NCBI RefSeq assembly: GCF_000621485.1
Contig: NZ_JHYF01000009.1
Coordinates: 124,001 to 188,000 of the forward strand
DNA from: Alkaliphilus transvaalensis ATCC 700919
GTDB taxonomy: Bacteria > Bacillota > Clostridia > Peptostreptococcales > Natronincolaceae
Direction: 5' to 3'
Length of the DNA: 64,000 bases
Shown one piece after another: positions 7,947 to 16,751 of the stretch. Positions within the stretch are counted from its first letter, which is position 1; each line of letters begins with the position of its first letter. The translations under genes and the position numbers were made by a program. Below the pieces are notes generated by a model, which saw nothing but the letters and a program-made list of their open reading frames with translations, searched no databases and was not told the DNA's origin.

Positions 7947-9731
7947 TCAATAACTTAAACCATGGCCTATATCATATAAATTACCTACTTCATCTAAGGC
8001 TGGAACAGCTACAGGTAATTTTCCTTTAGGATTAATTAAACCAAAAATAGCCCTCATTCCAGCGGTTATATTTGGTTTCTCACCGCCATAAACAGCGATA
8101 TTGGCTTTAATATCAGATATATTCATTATATCATAAGGATTTTCTAAAGCTAAAACAACTATATTTGATATGCCATGAGGGGTTAGGGCAATCTCTTCTT
8201 CTAGATTCATCGTTCCTAAAATAACATAATCAACTTCAAGACCATATTCATTAACTAAATTATTAATGTCTTCTGATTTTGAATAAATATGTTCTTTAAT
8301 TATGAGATTAATTTCTTGTTCTGCAGATAACTGATTTAGACTTTCCACCATTAGCTCTAGTTGTTTTGCTTGGGGCGCCAATAAAAGTATTTCCTGATTA
8401 TTAATTAGTTCCATAGGTAGCAGATGATCATCATTTTTGATCAGGGTAACTGATGCTTCTGCAGCTTCCCTCTCAATAGCCTTATGTTGACTGTTTCCTA
8501 CAACCTGTGATGCTTTATTAACTTTTTCTTCTAATAGAATTTCCTCTTGTTTTTCTAAAATTCCATACTTTTCTTTAAAAGTAAGAATTCTATTAACTGA
8601 TTCATCAATTCGTTCTTCAGTAATTTCTCCTGCAATAACTGCATCTAATATAGCGTTGTAGGCAATGTCTAAATCATTTGGCATTAATATAATGTCTGCA
8701 CCTGCTTCTATTGCCATAACAACAGCTTCTTCTTCTCCAAAATGATCTGATATGGCTTTCATTGTGAAGGCATCAGTAACAATTACACCTTTAAATGCCA
8801 TCTCTTCCCTTAAAAGCTCTGTTAATACCTTATAGGATAAAGTTGCAGGTATACTTATTTCTGTTCCATCCATCTTAGAAATAGCAGTTGAATTATCTAT
8901 AGCTGGGAAAGTAACATGGGCCGTCATTACCATATCTACACCTTTTTCAATGGCATCCCTAAAGGGCTTAAGTTCTACTTCCTCTAGCCTATCTCTGTTA
9001 TGGGGAAGTAGTGGTAAGCCTAAATGGGAGTCTACATCGGTATCTCCATGACCGGGAAAATGTTTCACAGTTGCAGCTACGCCTGCATCATGAAGCCCCT
9101 GAATGTACTGTATTCCAAGAGATGAAACCAATTGAGAATCAGCACTAAAGGATCTAACTCCAATAACAGGATTATTAGGATTTATATTAATATCTAAAAC
9201 AGGTGCAAAATTTAAATTAATTCCTAATGCTTTTAGCTCTGCCCCCATAGCCTTTCCTACTTCATAGGACAATTCTTCTGATGCAGTAGCTCCTAAAGCC
9301 ATATTACCTGGCATATTAGTCCCACCAGGAATTCTTTTAACTTTTCCGCCTTCTTGATCTATTGAGATTAAAAGAGGAATCTTTTCTGCTTCTTTCTGTA
9401 AATCTGTAGTAAAATGTACCAATTGCTCTACATCAATTATGTTCTTTTCAAAAAGGATTACTCCTCCTAAATGGTAATCTCTAATCATCTGTGCAGTGCC
9501 TTCATTCATTGAAGTTGTACTCTTTCCATCCCACATTCTTATATCAGGCATTAACATTTGACCTATTTTTTCCTCTAAAGTCATTTGGCTTACCATTTCT
9601 GCTATAATCCCTTTTTCAGGAAGTTCTACCTCCTTATTATCCACTAATTCCTGTTGTCCTTTACCATTAATTACAAATAAAACAACCAATATACCGATTG
9701 TAATTGTCATGATGTTTATGATTTTTTTCAT
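7947..9731 (-). CDS. Glycoside hydrolase family 3, beta-N-acetylhexosaminidase-like, membrane-anchored
   Basis: A 594-residue GH3 enzyme with an N-terminal signal anchor (about residues 5-22, no lipobox Cys), so it acts outside the membrane, probably on peptidoglycan-derived amino sugars. The TIM-barrel domain shows DQEGGKVKRIPG near 125, KHFPGHGDTDVDSHLGLP near 222-240 (the His/Asp acid-base loop of the NagZ group) and VIVTDAFTMKAI near 320 with the nucleophile Asp. A C-terminal GH3 domain follows (ASVTLIKNDDHLLPM near 430), so the enzyme is larger than single-domain E. coli NagZ and resembles two-domain Firmicute NagZ/YbbD enzymes. It is monocistronic with its own terminator. Muropeptide recycling is the most likely role. 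Confidence 0.88.
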   Translation of the reverse strand: MKKIINIMTITIGILVVLFVINGKGQQELVDNKEVELPEKGIIAEMVSQMTLEEKIGQMLMPDIRMWDGKSTTSMNEGTAQMIRDYHLGGVILFEKNIIDVEQLVHFTTDLQKEAEKIPLLISIDQEGGKVKRIPGGTNMPGNMALGATASEELSYEVGKAMGAELKALGINLNFAPVLDININPNNPVIGVRSFSADSQLVSSLGIQYIQGLHDAGVAATVKHFPGHGDTDVDSHLGLPLLPHNRDRLEEVELKPFRDAIEKGVDMVMTAHVTFPAIDNSTAISKMDGTEISIPATLSYKVLTELLREEMAFKGVIVTDAFTMKAISDHFGEEEAVVMAIEAGADIILMPNDLDIAYNAILDAVIAGEITEERIDESVNRILTFKEKYGILEKQEEILLEEKVNKASQVVGNSQHKAIEREAAEASVTLIKNDDHLLPMELINNQEILLLAPQAKQLELMVESLNQLSAEQEINLIIKEHIYSKSEDINNLVNEYGLEVDYVILGTMNLEEEIALTPHGISNIVVLALENPYDIMNISDIKANIAVYGGEKPNITAGMRAIFGLINPKGKLPVAVPALDEVGNLYDIGHGLSY

Positions 9732-9871
9732 TGTACAATGTTGTCTCCTTCCCTACAATTTTCCCACAATGTTTTATTCACTTCATATGTATTTTAACAT
9801 AAGGGCTTTATAAATGCATTATCTAATAATATCCTATACCTCGGGTCTTTTCATCAGGGATTTTTGTAAAG

Positions 9872-9909
9872 CTAAAGCTTCCTAAAGGGAGAGCCCTAGG
9901 AAGCTTTAG
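9872..9909 (-). terminator. Strong hairpin after the chemoreceptor gene
   Basis: A perfect 13-bp stem CTAAAGCTTCCTA/TAGGAAGCTTTAG encloses an inner GGG/CCC pair. It lies 36 bases beyond the chemoreceptor stop. The U-tract is weak on the minus strand and better on the plus strand, so it may work in both directions or as an mRNA stabiliser. Confidence 0.65.
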
Positions 9910-9944
9910 TTAATTTATTATTATTTATTTAATTTAAATTAGAT

Positions 9945-11636
9945 TTAATTATATTTGAAGATAGAAATAGAATCCCTTAGTTCTTCTGCCATCGAAGCTA
10001 AGTTTGTTGCTGAATTAGTTATCTCTTCCATAGCAGCTGTTTGTTCTTCTGCACTTGCTGAAACCTCCTCTGCAGAAGCTGCAGTCTGTTGAGAGATTGC
10101 CGACATTGATTCTAAGTTAGAAGTTACTTCTATGGTGCTTTGACTTACTCTTCTTGTTAAACTATTAACTTCATTAATCTTTACTACTACTTCATTAATA
10201 GAACTATAAATTTCTGAGAATGCTGAGCTAGACTGATTAACGATTTCAACTCCCGTTTCAACTTCTCGATTATTAATGCTCATGGAATTTACCACATTAT
10301 TAATTTGTTTTTGTATTTCTATAATTAACTCTGCTATTTGATTACTTGATTGAGATGACTGTTCTGCTAATTTACGTACTTCTTCTGCAACTACTGCAAA
10401 TCCTTTACCTGCATCACCAGCCCTTGCAGCTTCTATTGCAGCATTTAAAGCTAATAGATTTGTTTGATCTGCAATTGATCCAATGGTATCCACTATCTTC
10501 TCTATTTCCTTAGAACTCTCACTAAGTTGTAATACCACCGCAGTACTTTCATCTGAAGAATTCTTAATGTTTAACATTTTATCTACTACTGCCTGTGATG
10601 TATTTAGCCCCTTCTTCGCTGAGAGTAAGGTTTCACTGGAAGAATAATTAATAGCCTCTACATTTGAAGCCACCTGTTCTACACTAGAAGAAACGTTAGC
10701 ATTTAACCTATTGGAGTGGTCGATTGTTACCGCTTGTTCACTTGCTGCCTTTGCCACTTCATTGATAGTAGTGGTTACTTCTTCTGATGCTGCTGATACT
10801 TCCTCTGATGAAGCAGACAATTGTTGGCTTGTAGCAGCTACCTGCTCTGCTACCTCCGCCGTTTGCATGATAATTTGTCTTAAATTTTTAATCATTGCAT
10901 TGAAGGACTCAACTAATAAACTAATTTCATCTCTAGTTTTTACTGTAATTTCCTTAGTTAGATCCCCTTCTGCTACATTTTTAGAAGCTTCAATCAATTG
11001 GTTAAGGGGCTTTGTAATGTTTCTTGTAAGCGTGATCCCTACTGCTATACTAAAAATAACGGCTAAGGATGATATAGCTATTGTTAATTTTCTAATATTA
11101 TTATTAATTCTATTACTATGAACGATCTGTTCATTGATGCGTTCTTCCCTTCGATTATTAATTTCACCAGATAGTGCCCTAATCTCTTGTACTTTTGGAT
11201 AGGCTAAGTTAGCCATCTCATCTACTGCAGTGTCATATTCACCAAGCTTTCGAAGGGTGATGATTCTTTCAGCTATTTCATCATATTGATTAGATAACTC
11301 AATTAGTTCCTTTCCTTGAGCTTGACCATATTCAGTTATTGATAAACTAAGGTTTTCTTCGTTATACTTAATCGCTTCATTTTTAGCATATGTAAACTGA
11401 CTTAATTGAGATTCGTCCCCAGTGATGATATATCCTCTAAGGGCTGCTACTTTCTCTAGCGTATATATTTCAACATTTTTAGCTGCCATAATCGATGGCA
11501 ATTGAATATTTAATATTTCATAATTCATATCACTAATTTCCTGTTGTCCATATAAACCATAACTCCCTAATGTGATCATAAAAGCTACAACAATAAAAAA
11601 AGCCAATGTTAATTTTGTACCTATTTTTATTCTCAT
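9945..11636 (-). CDS. Methyl-accepting chemotaxis protein
   Basis: A 563-residue chemoreceptor. Transmembrane helix 1 is near residues 10-30 and helix 2 near 187-208. They flank a four-helix-bundle ligand domain of the 4HB_MCP type, and a HAMP domain follows near 210-262. The coiled signalling domain carries the highly conserved hairpin tip [18 protein letters not shown] near 390 and the flanking [10 protein letters not shown]. Methylation-region Glu/Gln/Ala-rich heptads occur on both sides. It relays ligand binding to CheA/CheW; no che or flagellar genes are nearby, so it is an orphan receptor gene. The ligand is unknown. Confidence 0.95.
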   Translation of the reverse strand: MRIKIGTKLTLAFFIVVAFMITLGSYGLYGQQEISDMNYEILNIQLPSIMAAKNVEIYTLEKVAALRGYIITGDESQLSQFTYAKNEAIKYNEENLSLSITEYGQAQGKELIELSNQYDEIAERIITLRKLGEYDTAVDEMANLAYPKVQEIRALSGEINNRREERINEQIVHSNRINNNIRKLTIAISSLAVIFSIAVGITLTRNITKPLNQLIEASKNVAEGDLTKEITVKTRDEISLLVESFNAMIKNLRQIIMQTAEVAEQVAATSQQLSASSEEVSAASEEVTTTINEVAKAASEQAVTIDHSNRLNANVSSSVEQVASNVEAINYSSSETLLSAKKGLNTSQAVVDKMLNIKNSSDESTAVVLQLSESSKEIEKIVDTIGSIADQTNLLALNAAIEAARAGDAGKGFAVVAEEVRKLAEQSSQSSNQIAELIIEIQKQINNVVNSMSINNREVETGVEIVNQSSSAFSEIYSSINEVVVKINEVNSLTRRVSQSTIEVTSNLESMSAISQQTAASAEEVSASAEEQTAAMEEITNSATNLASMAEELRDSISIFKYN

Positions 11637-11920
11637 TTTTAACGCCTCCTTTAAGTTATATTTCTAAGCTTATAACAAATACTAGTGGATATTGCATAAG
11701 TAATTTTAGGTAACTTTAGATTTTAGATTTATATTTATACAAAAGAACAGTGTCTTTCTTCTAAAGATTTATTGTAAAATCTTGATTATCTATCTATAAA
11801 AAAACTTTGATACTTAATGTTCAACGAGAAAAATAATTGAAAATTAAGAAAACTCCTTGCCAGCAAGAGTAATTTAGCTTTCATTTTTAGATAATTGAAT
11901 ATAACCCATGGCTTCACCAC

Positions 11921-11933
11921 TATGCAATTTCCT
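11921..11933 (+). repeat. Dispersed intergenic repeat, single end
   Basis: TATGCAATTTCCT matches the end of the dispersed repeat family. It is preceded by CCATGGCTTCACCAC, loosely similar to the interior of the copy upstream of pgi. Confidence 0.45.
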
Positions 11934-11968
11934 GTTTTTTTTAAAAAAGTAATTATTATACTGATATC

Positions 11969-11997
11969 ATTATACTCCATCTTTCGACATCAGTCTA
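11969..11997 (-). promoter_or_regulatory. Candidate sigma-A promoter for the chemoreceptor transcript
   Basis: TAGACT, a 17-base spacer and TATAAT on the minus strand, about 330 bases upstream of the chemoreceptor start. The -10 is perfect and the -35 is moderate. Confidence 0.5.
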
Positions 11998-12080
11998 CAT
12001 ATTTATTGTTATTTCGACAATGTATTTGTGAATTTATATATAGATTAACGAGAAAATATACATTTTAAATAACTAAAATC

Positions 12081-12104
12081 AAAAAACTAGAAGTCACCTT
12101 CTAG
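12081..12104 (-). terminator. Terminator of the PadR-flavoprotein operon
   Basis: A 7-bp stem CTAGAAG/CTTCTAG with a 4-base loop is followed on the minus strand by TTTTTT. It lies 55 bases after the last flavoprotein stop. Confidence 0.8.
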
Positions 12105-12158
12105 CTAAATATACAGATCTATTCTAATTTTATCTAGTTAGTCATTTAATAAATTATT

Positions 12159-12827
12159 TTATTCTGCATAAGGCCTTGCGTATAAGTTATTCACATTGAA
12201 CTTTTTAGCTTGACTTTTCCAACCTCTATGCCCCGCCATAACATATAACCATTTTGGAAACATCTGCTTTCTCATTAATTCTATTGATTCTACTGGTACA
12301 ACTCCACCTTCTACTATAGCTTCCGATGCTAAATCTAATGCTTTAGTGATGTTTCTAGTCATCCCACCTAATTGATCAATTGGCTTACCATTAATTGCAA
12401 CCCCACACCCCATCGTTAGTCCACCCAACCAATGAAAACCGTTTCTTTCTGCAAAATTTCTACATATTTTAAGGGCAATATTGTTGTGAAAATACTCAGG
12501 AAACCCACAATTTATAATAGCCATTAGACTTTGTTTTTTAGTTAGATTCTTTTCTTCTCGATAATCAGCAATCTCTTCAAAAATTTTAATCACTGGTGCA
12601 GGTAAACAATCTACATATAAGGGTGAGGAAATAATAAGCAAATCACAATTATTTATTTTCTCTAAAAGAACTCCTAAATCGTCCTTCAATGATTTTTTAA
12701 TTTGCAACGTTTCTATTATATACCCTTTTTTCAGTCTATTTAACAAATAATTACCTAATGCTTCTGAAGTACTGTTCTTTATTTTAGGACTACCAATCAA
12801 CAATAATGCCTTTTTATCCTTCATCAT
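12159..12827 (-). CDS. Flavodoxin-like FMN-dependent NAD(P)H oxidoreductase
   Basis: A 222-residue protein of the NADPH-dependent FMN reductase / flavodoxin-fold group. The N-terminal beta strand and phosphate-binding loop are LLIGSPKIKNSTSEAL (about residues 8-23, GSPxxxxST). SPLYVDCLPAPVIKIFEEI near 85-105 is the second flavin-contacting block. It lacks the Cys cluster of its upstream neighbour. It overlaps that gene by 14 bases, so the two flavoproteins are co-translated and may act as a pair. The substrate is unknown; quinone or nitro-compound reduction is possible. Confidence 0.75.
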   Translation of the reverse strand: MMKDKKALLLIGSPKIKNSTSEALGNYLLNRLKKGYIIETLQIKKSLKDDLGVLLEKINNCDLLIISSPLYVDCLPAPVIKIFEEIADYREEKNLTKKQSLMAIINCGFPEYFHNNIALKICRNFAERNGFHWLGGLTMGCGVAINGKPIDQLGGMTRNITKALDLASEAIVEGGVVPVESIELMRKQMFPKWLYVMAGHRGWKSQAKKFNVNNLYARPYAE

Positions 12828-13389
12828 AGACTACCTCCCCATTTGACAAATAGTTATGAAGCTGTTTCTCCAAATTTCCTAAATTCTTACCTACAGTACC
12901 CCCAGTAAAGGAGTTATACCAATTAAGAGAATTTCTTATTATTAAATCTAAAAATATTTCTTCTATTTCCTGATTTTCATCCTCCATTAGTCCTAATACA
13001 ACTACCCTCGGGTATCTATCATATCGTTTCTTATGATGTATTTCTCCTTCTATTTTTTCAAAGAAGGGAAGTAATAAGGGGATAATCCGATCCAATCCCT
13101 TTTTCATCTCTGAGGAATATCCACCATATACTACAGGAGTAAGCCAAATTACTAAATCATTCTTCATAATTTTTTCAGCTAGCATTCTACCAAAATCGTC
13201 AATTACACAGATTCCTGGTGTCCTTACCCAACAACCAAAGCACCCAGTACATTCACCAATCTTTTTTTCTTGAAGAAGAATGGATTCTACCTCATATCCC
13301 TTCCCCAATAAAATATCATAGGTTAGCTTATTTACTTCGTCAATCTCTTTATTAGCCTTTAGTCTGCCATTAAGAATCAATGCATTCAT
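12814..13389 (-). CDS. Iron-sulfur flavoprotein / FMN reductase with Cys-rich motif
   Basis: A 191-residue flavodoxin-fold protein beginning NALILNGRLKA, a flavin phosphate-binding loop variant. The segment CTGCFGCWVRTPGICVIDD near residues 47-65 has the C-x2-C-x2-C-x6-C spacing typical of iron-sulfur flavoproteins of anaerobes (Isf-like), which carry a 4Fe-4S cluster and FMN. Its start lies inside the end of the PadR gene (20-base overlap) and its end overlaps the next flavoprotein. The operon is thus regulator, Fe-S flavoprotein, FMN reductase. Electron transfer in oxidative or xenobiotic stress is the likely use. Confidence 0.75.
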   Translation of the reverse strand: MNALILNGRLKANKEIDEVNKLTYDILLGKGYEVESILLQEKKIGECTGCFGCWVRTPGICVIDDFGRMLAEKIMKNDLVIWLTPVVYGGYSSEMKKGLDRIIPLLLPFFEKIEGEIHHKKRYDRYPRVVVLGLMEDENQEIEEIFLDLIIRNSLNWYNSFTGGTVGKNLGNLEKQLHNYLSNGEVVYDEG

Positions 13390-13918
13390 ATGGATTATCC
13401 CCCCCTGTGTCCTTATTTAAATCAATTAGAAACTTCTCATACCAAGCTTGCATAAACTTTAAATGATCTAAACCAAAGATCAATGTTGAAGCTTCAAAAA
13501 TACCAGCAACACTTTTTAGCTTTACTTCGAGTTCTTCAAGCTCTTTGATTTTTTTATTAATATCAATAATAAGTTGGGTAATCAATTCAGTAGCTTTCTC
13601 TCTTGGTAAATGTCCATAGAAAAATACCTTAGCTAAAATTTCTTCATAGGACTTCATAAAATCTATGGGTTCTTCTAACCATTTCATAAACACGACTCTG
13701 CCACCATCATTAATGCTATATACCTTCTTATACTTTCCCTTTTCTATGAGCTTTGTAGAGTTTACATAACCGTTTTTTTCCAACTTATCTAAAGCTGGAT
13801 AAATACTTCCAAAACTTGAATTCATAAAATTAGATGTACTTTGTAGCATTATTTGTTTAATATCATATCCAGTTAAATCCTTATGCATCAAAAAACCAAG
13901 TATTACAAACTTAATCAT
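13370..13918 (-). CDS. PadR-family transcriptional regulator
   Basis: A 182-residue PadR regulator. The N-terminal winged helix shows FVILGFLMHKDLTGYDIKQIM (residues 4-24 region) and GSIYPALDKLEKNGYV near 37-52, both diagnostic of the family. The C-terminal half (about 85-170) is a Glu/Lys-rich helical dimerisation domain. As the first gene of its operon it probably represses itself and the two flavoproteins until an aromatic or toxic compound binds. Confidence 0.9.
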   Translation of the reverse strand: MIKFVILGFLMHKDLTGYDIKQIMLQSTSNFMNSSFGSIYPALDKLEKNGYVNSTKLIEKGKYKKVYSINDGGRVVFMKWLEEPIDFMKSYEEILAKVFFYGHLPREKATELITQLIIDINKKIKELEELEVKLKSVAGIFEASTLIFGLDHLKFMQAWYEKFLIDLNKDTGGDNPYECIDS

Positions 13919-13969
13919 TGTTTCAATCCTTTCAATTTTGCTATTATTATTGTCTCATCTCTACTTCGT

Positions 13970-13998
13970 CATATATCGTTATAAGCAACATTAGTCAA
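13970..13998 (-). promoter_or_regulatory. Promoter of the PadR-flavoprotein operon
   Basis: TTGACT, a 17-base spacer and TATATG on the minus strand, about 50 bases upstream of the PadR start. No clean palindromic operator was identified. Confidence 0.6.
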
Positions 13999-14059
13999 TT
14001 TTTTTAATTTGAATAAAGAAATTTTTCTGTATTATTACGACATTCCCTATAGAACTATC

Positions 14060-14118
14060 AAAAAACCTCCTAAAGCTAAAAGGTTTCCAAAGATCCCTTC
14101 TTCTCTAGGAGGTTTTTT
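14060..14118 (-). terminator. Terminator after glnS (bidirectional shape)
   Basis: AAAAAACCTCCTA pairs perfectly with TAGGAGGTTTTTT across a 33-base loop. It lies about 35 bases beyond the glnS stop and has a U-tract on either strand. Confidence 0.85.
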
Positions 14119-14151
14119 CTTCTATTTATCTTTTACTTCATTATATATTAA

Positions 14152-15858
14152 TTACTTATTTGGCTTCCAAGAACTTTTTAAGGATACGATCCTATTGAAA
14201 ACTGGATTCTCTGATGTAGAATACTTAGTATCTACATTAAAATAACCATGTCGCATAAATTGGAATTTATCTTCTGGTTTAGCATCCTTTAAGAAGGGCT
14301 CTACATAACATTCTTTAAGAATTACTAATGATTCTGGGTTTATTTTTTCATTCCAATCTGGTTCTTTATCTAGTGGCCCATCTTCCTTTAAAAGATGATC
14401 ATAGAGACGTACCTCTACCTTTTTAGCTTCTTCAGCTGCCACCCAATGAAGGGTTCCTTTAACTTTTCTTCCTGTAAAACCACTACCACTCTTAGTTTCT
14501 GGGTCATAGGTACAACGAAGCTCTACTACTTCTCCTGCTTCATTTTTTATCACCTCTTCACACTTGATGAAGTAAGCATATTTTAGACGCACCTCGTTTC
14601 CTGGGAACAATCTAAAATATTTTTTAGGAGGATTCTCCATAAAGTCTTCTCGTTCTACATAAATTACCCGTGAAAAAGGAATTTTCCTAGAACCTAATTC
14701 TGGATTATCAGGGTTGTTATCTGCCTCTAACCATTCAACTTGTCCTTCTGGATAATTAGTAATTACCACCTTTAACGGGTCTAAAACAGCCATAACACTT
14801 GGAACCTTTGTTTTTAAATCTTCTCGGATACTATGCTCTAGCATTGCTACGTCAACAATACTTTCGCTTCTAGAGGTTCCAATTTCATTTAAGAAATGTT
14901 TAATGGCTTCTGGCGTATATCCTCTTCTTCTAAGACCCCTTAAGGTTGGTAGTCTAGGGTCGTCCCATCCATCAACAAAGGCTCCCGCTACCAATTGCTT
15001 TAAGTAACGTTTACTGGTAACAACACCCTTTAGGTTCATTCTTCCAAACTCCCTTTGCTTTGGAGGTGCTGGAATTTCAACTTCATTTAATACCCATTCA
15101 TATAGGGGACGATGATCTTTAAATTCAATAGAACATAAAGAGTGGGTAATCCCTTCTATTGCATCTTGTAAAGGATGGGCATAGTCATACATTGGATAAA
15201 TACACCAAGTATCTCCAGTTCGATAATGTTTTGTATATTGAATACGATAGATAACGGGATCTCTTAAATTGATATTTGGAGAAGACATATCAATTTTAGC
15301 CCTTAAAACCCTTGAACCTTCTGGGTACATTCCCTTTCGCATTCCTTCAAATAATTCTAGATTTTCTTCAACCGATCTATCACGATAAGGACAATTTTTC
15401 CCTGGCTCTGTTAAGGTACCTCGATATTCTCTCATTTCTTCTTGACTTAAATCACAAACGTAAGCCTTACCCTTTTTAATTAACTTAATAGCCGCTTCAT
15501 AGATTTCTTCAAAATAATCGGAACCATAGAATAATCTATCTTCCCAATCAAAACCCATCCACTGCATATCTTCTTTAATAGAGATTACATACTCTTCATC
15601 TTCTTTAGCAGGGTTTGTATCATCGAATCTTAAGTTAAATTTACCACCGAATCTTTCCGCAATTCCATAACTAATGTTAATTGCATAGGCACTGCCTATA
15701 TGAAGATAACCGTTTGGTTCGGGGGGAAAACGGGTATGAATCTGTCTAGTAAAAGCACCCTCTTCAATGTCCTTTTCTACAATTCTTGTTAGAAAATTTG
15801 AAGGAATGGCTGCATTGTCTTCACCTTCAAGATTCTCAATGTTTTCATACTCTGACAT
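14152..15858 (-). CDS. glnS: Glutaminyl-tRNA synthetase
   Basis: A class I synthetase of about 568 residues that charges tRNA-Gln directly. It aligns by eye along its whole length with the E. coli type: [13 protein letters not shown] near residue 43, [14 protein letters not shown] near 78, the CRAKIDMAS-equivalent [11 protein letters not shown] and [19 protein letters not shown]. The ATP-binding signatures deviate. HIGH reads HIGS (53-56), and the MSKRK region reads TSKRY near 277. A GTG precedes the ATG used here; the Shine-Dalgarno AAGGAGG sits 7 bases before the ATG. It has its own strong promoter, leader hairpin and terminator. A direct GlnRS in Clostridia usually coexists with GatCAB or was acquired. 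Confidence 0.93.
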   Translation of the reverse strand: MSEYENIENLEGEDNAAIPSNFLTRIVEKDIEEGAFTRQIHTRFPPEPNGYLHIGSAYAINISYGIAERFGGKFNLRFDDTNPAKEDEEYVISIKEDMQWMGFDWEDRLFYGSDYFEEIYEAAIKLIKKGKAYVCDLSQEEMREYRGTLTEPGKNCPYRDRSVEENLELFEGMRKGMYPEGSRVLRAKIDMSSPNINLRDPVIYRIQYTKHYRTGDTWCIYPMYDYAHPLQDAIEGITHSLCSIEFKDHRPLYEWVLNEVEIPAPPKQREFGRMNLKGVVTSKRYLKQLVAGAFVDGWDDPRLPTLRGLRRRGYTPEAIKHFLNEIGTSRSESIVDVAMLEHSIREDLKTKVPSVMAVLDPLKVVITNYPEGQVEWLEADNNPDNPELGSRKIPFSRVIYVEREDFMENPPKKYFRLFPGNEVRLKYAYFIKCEEVIKNEAGEVVELRCTYDPETKSGSGFTGRKVKGTLHWVAAEEAKKVEVRLYDHLLKEDGPLDKEPDWNEKINPESLVILKECYVEPFLKDAKPEDKFQFMRHGYFNVDTKYSTSENPVFNRIVSLKSSWKPNK

Positions 15859-15886
15859 CACTATACCTCCTTTTTATCTATTAAGG

Positions 15887-15923
15887 AAAACCCTAGGGAG
15901 CCGTGACAACTCCTCAGGGTTTT
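15887..15923 (-). other. Leader hairpin of glnS (possible attenuator)
   Basis: On the minus strand AAAACCCT pairs with AGGGTTTT, enclosing a second helix (GAGGAG/CTCCC region). TTTTCC follows, just upstream of the ribosome-binding site. The shape is that of an intrinsic terminator between promoter and gene. No T-box consensus was seen. Confidence 0.5.
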
Positions 15924-15984
15924 ATTATTTACTGAATGTATTTTACATCTTTATGTATGCACAATACACTAACTTATTGTTGAT

Positions 15985-16013
15985 ATTCTATATTATATAC
16001 CGATATTTGTCAA
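15985..16013 (-). promoter_or_regulatory. Sigma-A promoter of glnS
   Basis: Perfect -35 TTGACA, 17-base spacer, -10 TAGAAT on the minus strand, about 130 bases upstream of the start codon, so the mRNA carries a leader of about 120 bases. Confidence 0.85.
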
Positions 16014-16049
16014 TATATCCACCTTAATCTTAAAGCAGTTTTTCATCTA

Positions 16050-16733
16050 TTACCTTATACCACAAACTTCAAACCATTTTTTAATCTTTTCCTGAATCTC
16101 TTTTAATACTTCTTTAGGGTATGGTGTATATTGATTACTTCCACCTAATACCGTATCCCCATCTCTGAAGTTTTGAAGATAAAATTTCTTTGCTCCTTTA
16201 ATTTCTTCTGCTAAGTTTAAAAGATCTTCTGGTTTAAGTAATTCTTCACAGACGGTAGTTCTAAATTCATAATCTAGCCCACTATTCTTGATAAGGTTTA
16301 TACTTTCCTTAATAGCAGTTATATCAACTGGTATCATGGCTACTTTACTATAATCATGTAGAGGAGCCTTAAGATCCATTGCAATATAATCTACTAGTTT
16401 CTCTTCGATTAGCTCCTTCAGTAACTTTGGTTTAGTTCCATTTGTATCTAACTTTACCCAAAACCCCTCTTCTTTAAGAGATTTTAAAAATCCCTTTAGA
16501 TTTTTTTGTAGGGTAGGTTCTCCTCCAGTAACACATACAGCATCAATAAATTTTTTTCGCTTCTTTATATAATTTAATACTTCTTCTGTATCGAAGGGTT
16601 TTTCTTTTTCCTTTAAAAGGTGTCCATTATGACAGAAGGGGCAACTAAAGTTGCACCCTCCTGTAAAAACCACTGTAGATATTCTGTTGGGGTAATCGAT
16701 AAAGGAAGATTTTTCAATCCCTAATATATTCAT
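16050..16733 (-). CDS. nrdG: Anaerobic ribonucleoside-triphosphate reductase activating protein
   Basis: A 227-residue radical SAM enzyme that installs the glycyl radical on NrdD under anaerobic conditions. The cluster motif is CNFSCPFCHNG (C-x3-C-x2-C) near residues 26-36, followed by the SAM-binding GGEPTLQ near 72-78. The N-terminal GIEKSSFIDYPNRISTVVFT matches the clostridial NrdG type. It starts 18 bases after the nrdD stop, so the reductase and its activase form one operon. Confidence 0.92.
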   Translation of the reverse strand: MNILGIEKSSFIDYPNRISTVVFTGGCNFSCPFCHNGHLLKEKEKPFDTEEVLNYIKKRKKFIDAVCVTGGEPTLQKNLKGFLKSLKEEGFWVKLDTNGTKPKLLKELIEEKLVDYIAMDLKAPLHDYSKVAMIPVDITAIKESINLIKNSGLDYEFRTTVCEELLKPEDLLNLAEEIKGAKKFYLQNFRDGDTVLGGSNQYTPYPKEVLKEIQEKIKKWFEVCGIR

Positions 16734-16751
16734 CGAGTAACGCTCCCCTCA

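Larger units (their letters stand above)
11637..12158. other. Long 5' leader of the chemoreceptor gene plus intergenic region
   Basis: This 522-base gap holds a promoter at its far end, a dispersed repeat end (11921-11933), a terminator-like GC hairpin around ACTCCTTGCCAGCAAGAGT (11851-11869, followed on the minus strand by TTTTCTT) and the terminator of the flavoprotein operon. If the promoter is used, the chemoreceptor mRNA has a leader of about 320 bases. I looked for c-di-GMP-I/II aptamer signatures and did not see them. Confidence 0.4.

Noticed and set aside
11786-11980. 64-codon frame in the chemoreceptor leader
   Set aside because: Its start codon lies upstream of the predicted transcription start and the translation is AT-driven (Ile/Lys/Leu-rich) with no ribosome-binding site.
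15862-16049. T-box leader for glnS
   Set aside because: No T-box bulge (GGTGGNACCGCG type) or specifier-loop arrangement is visible; only a hairpin is supported.
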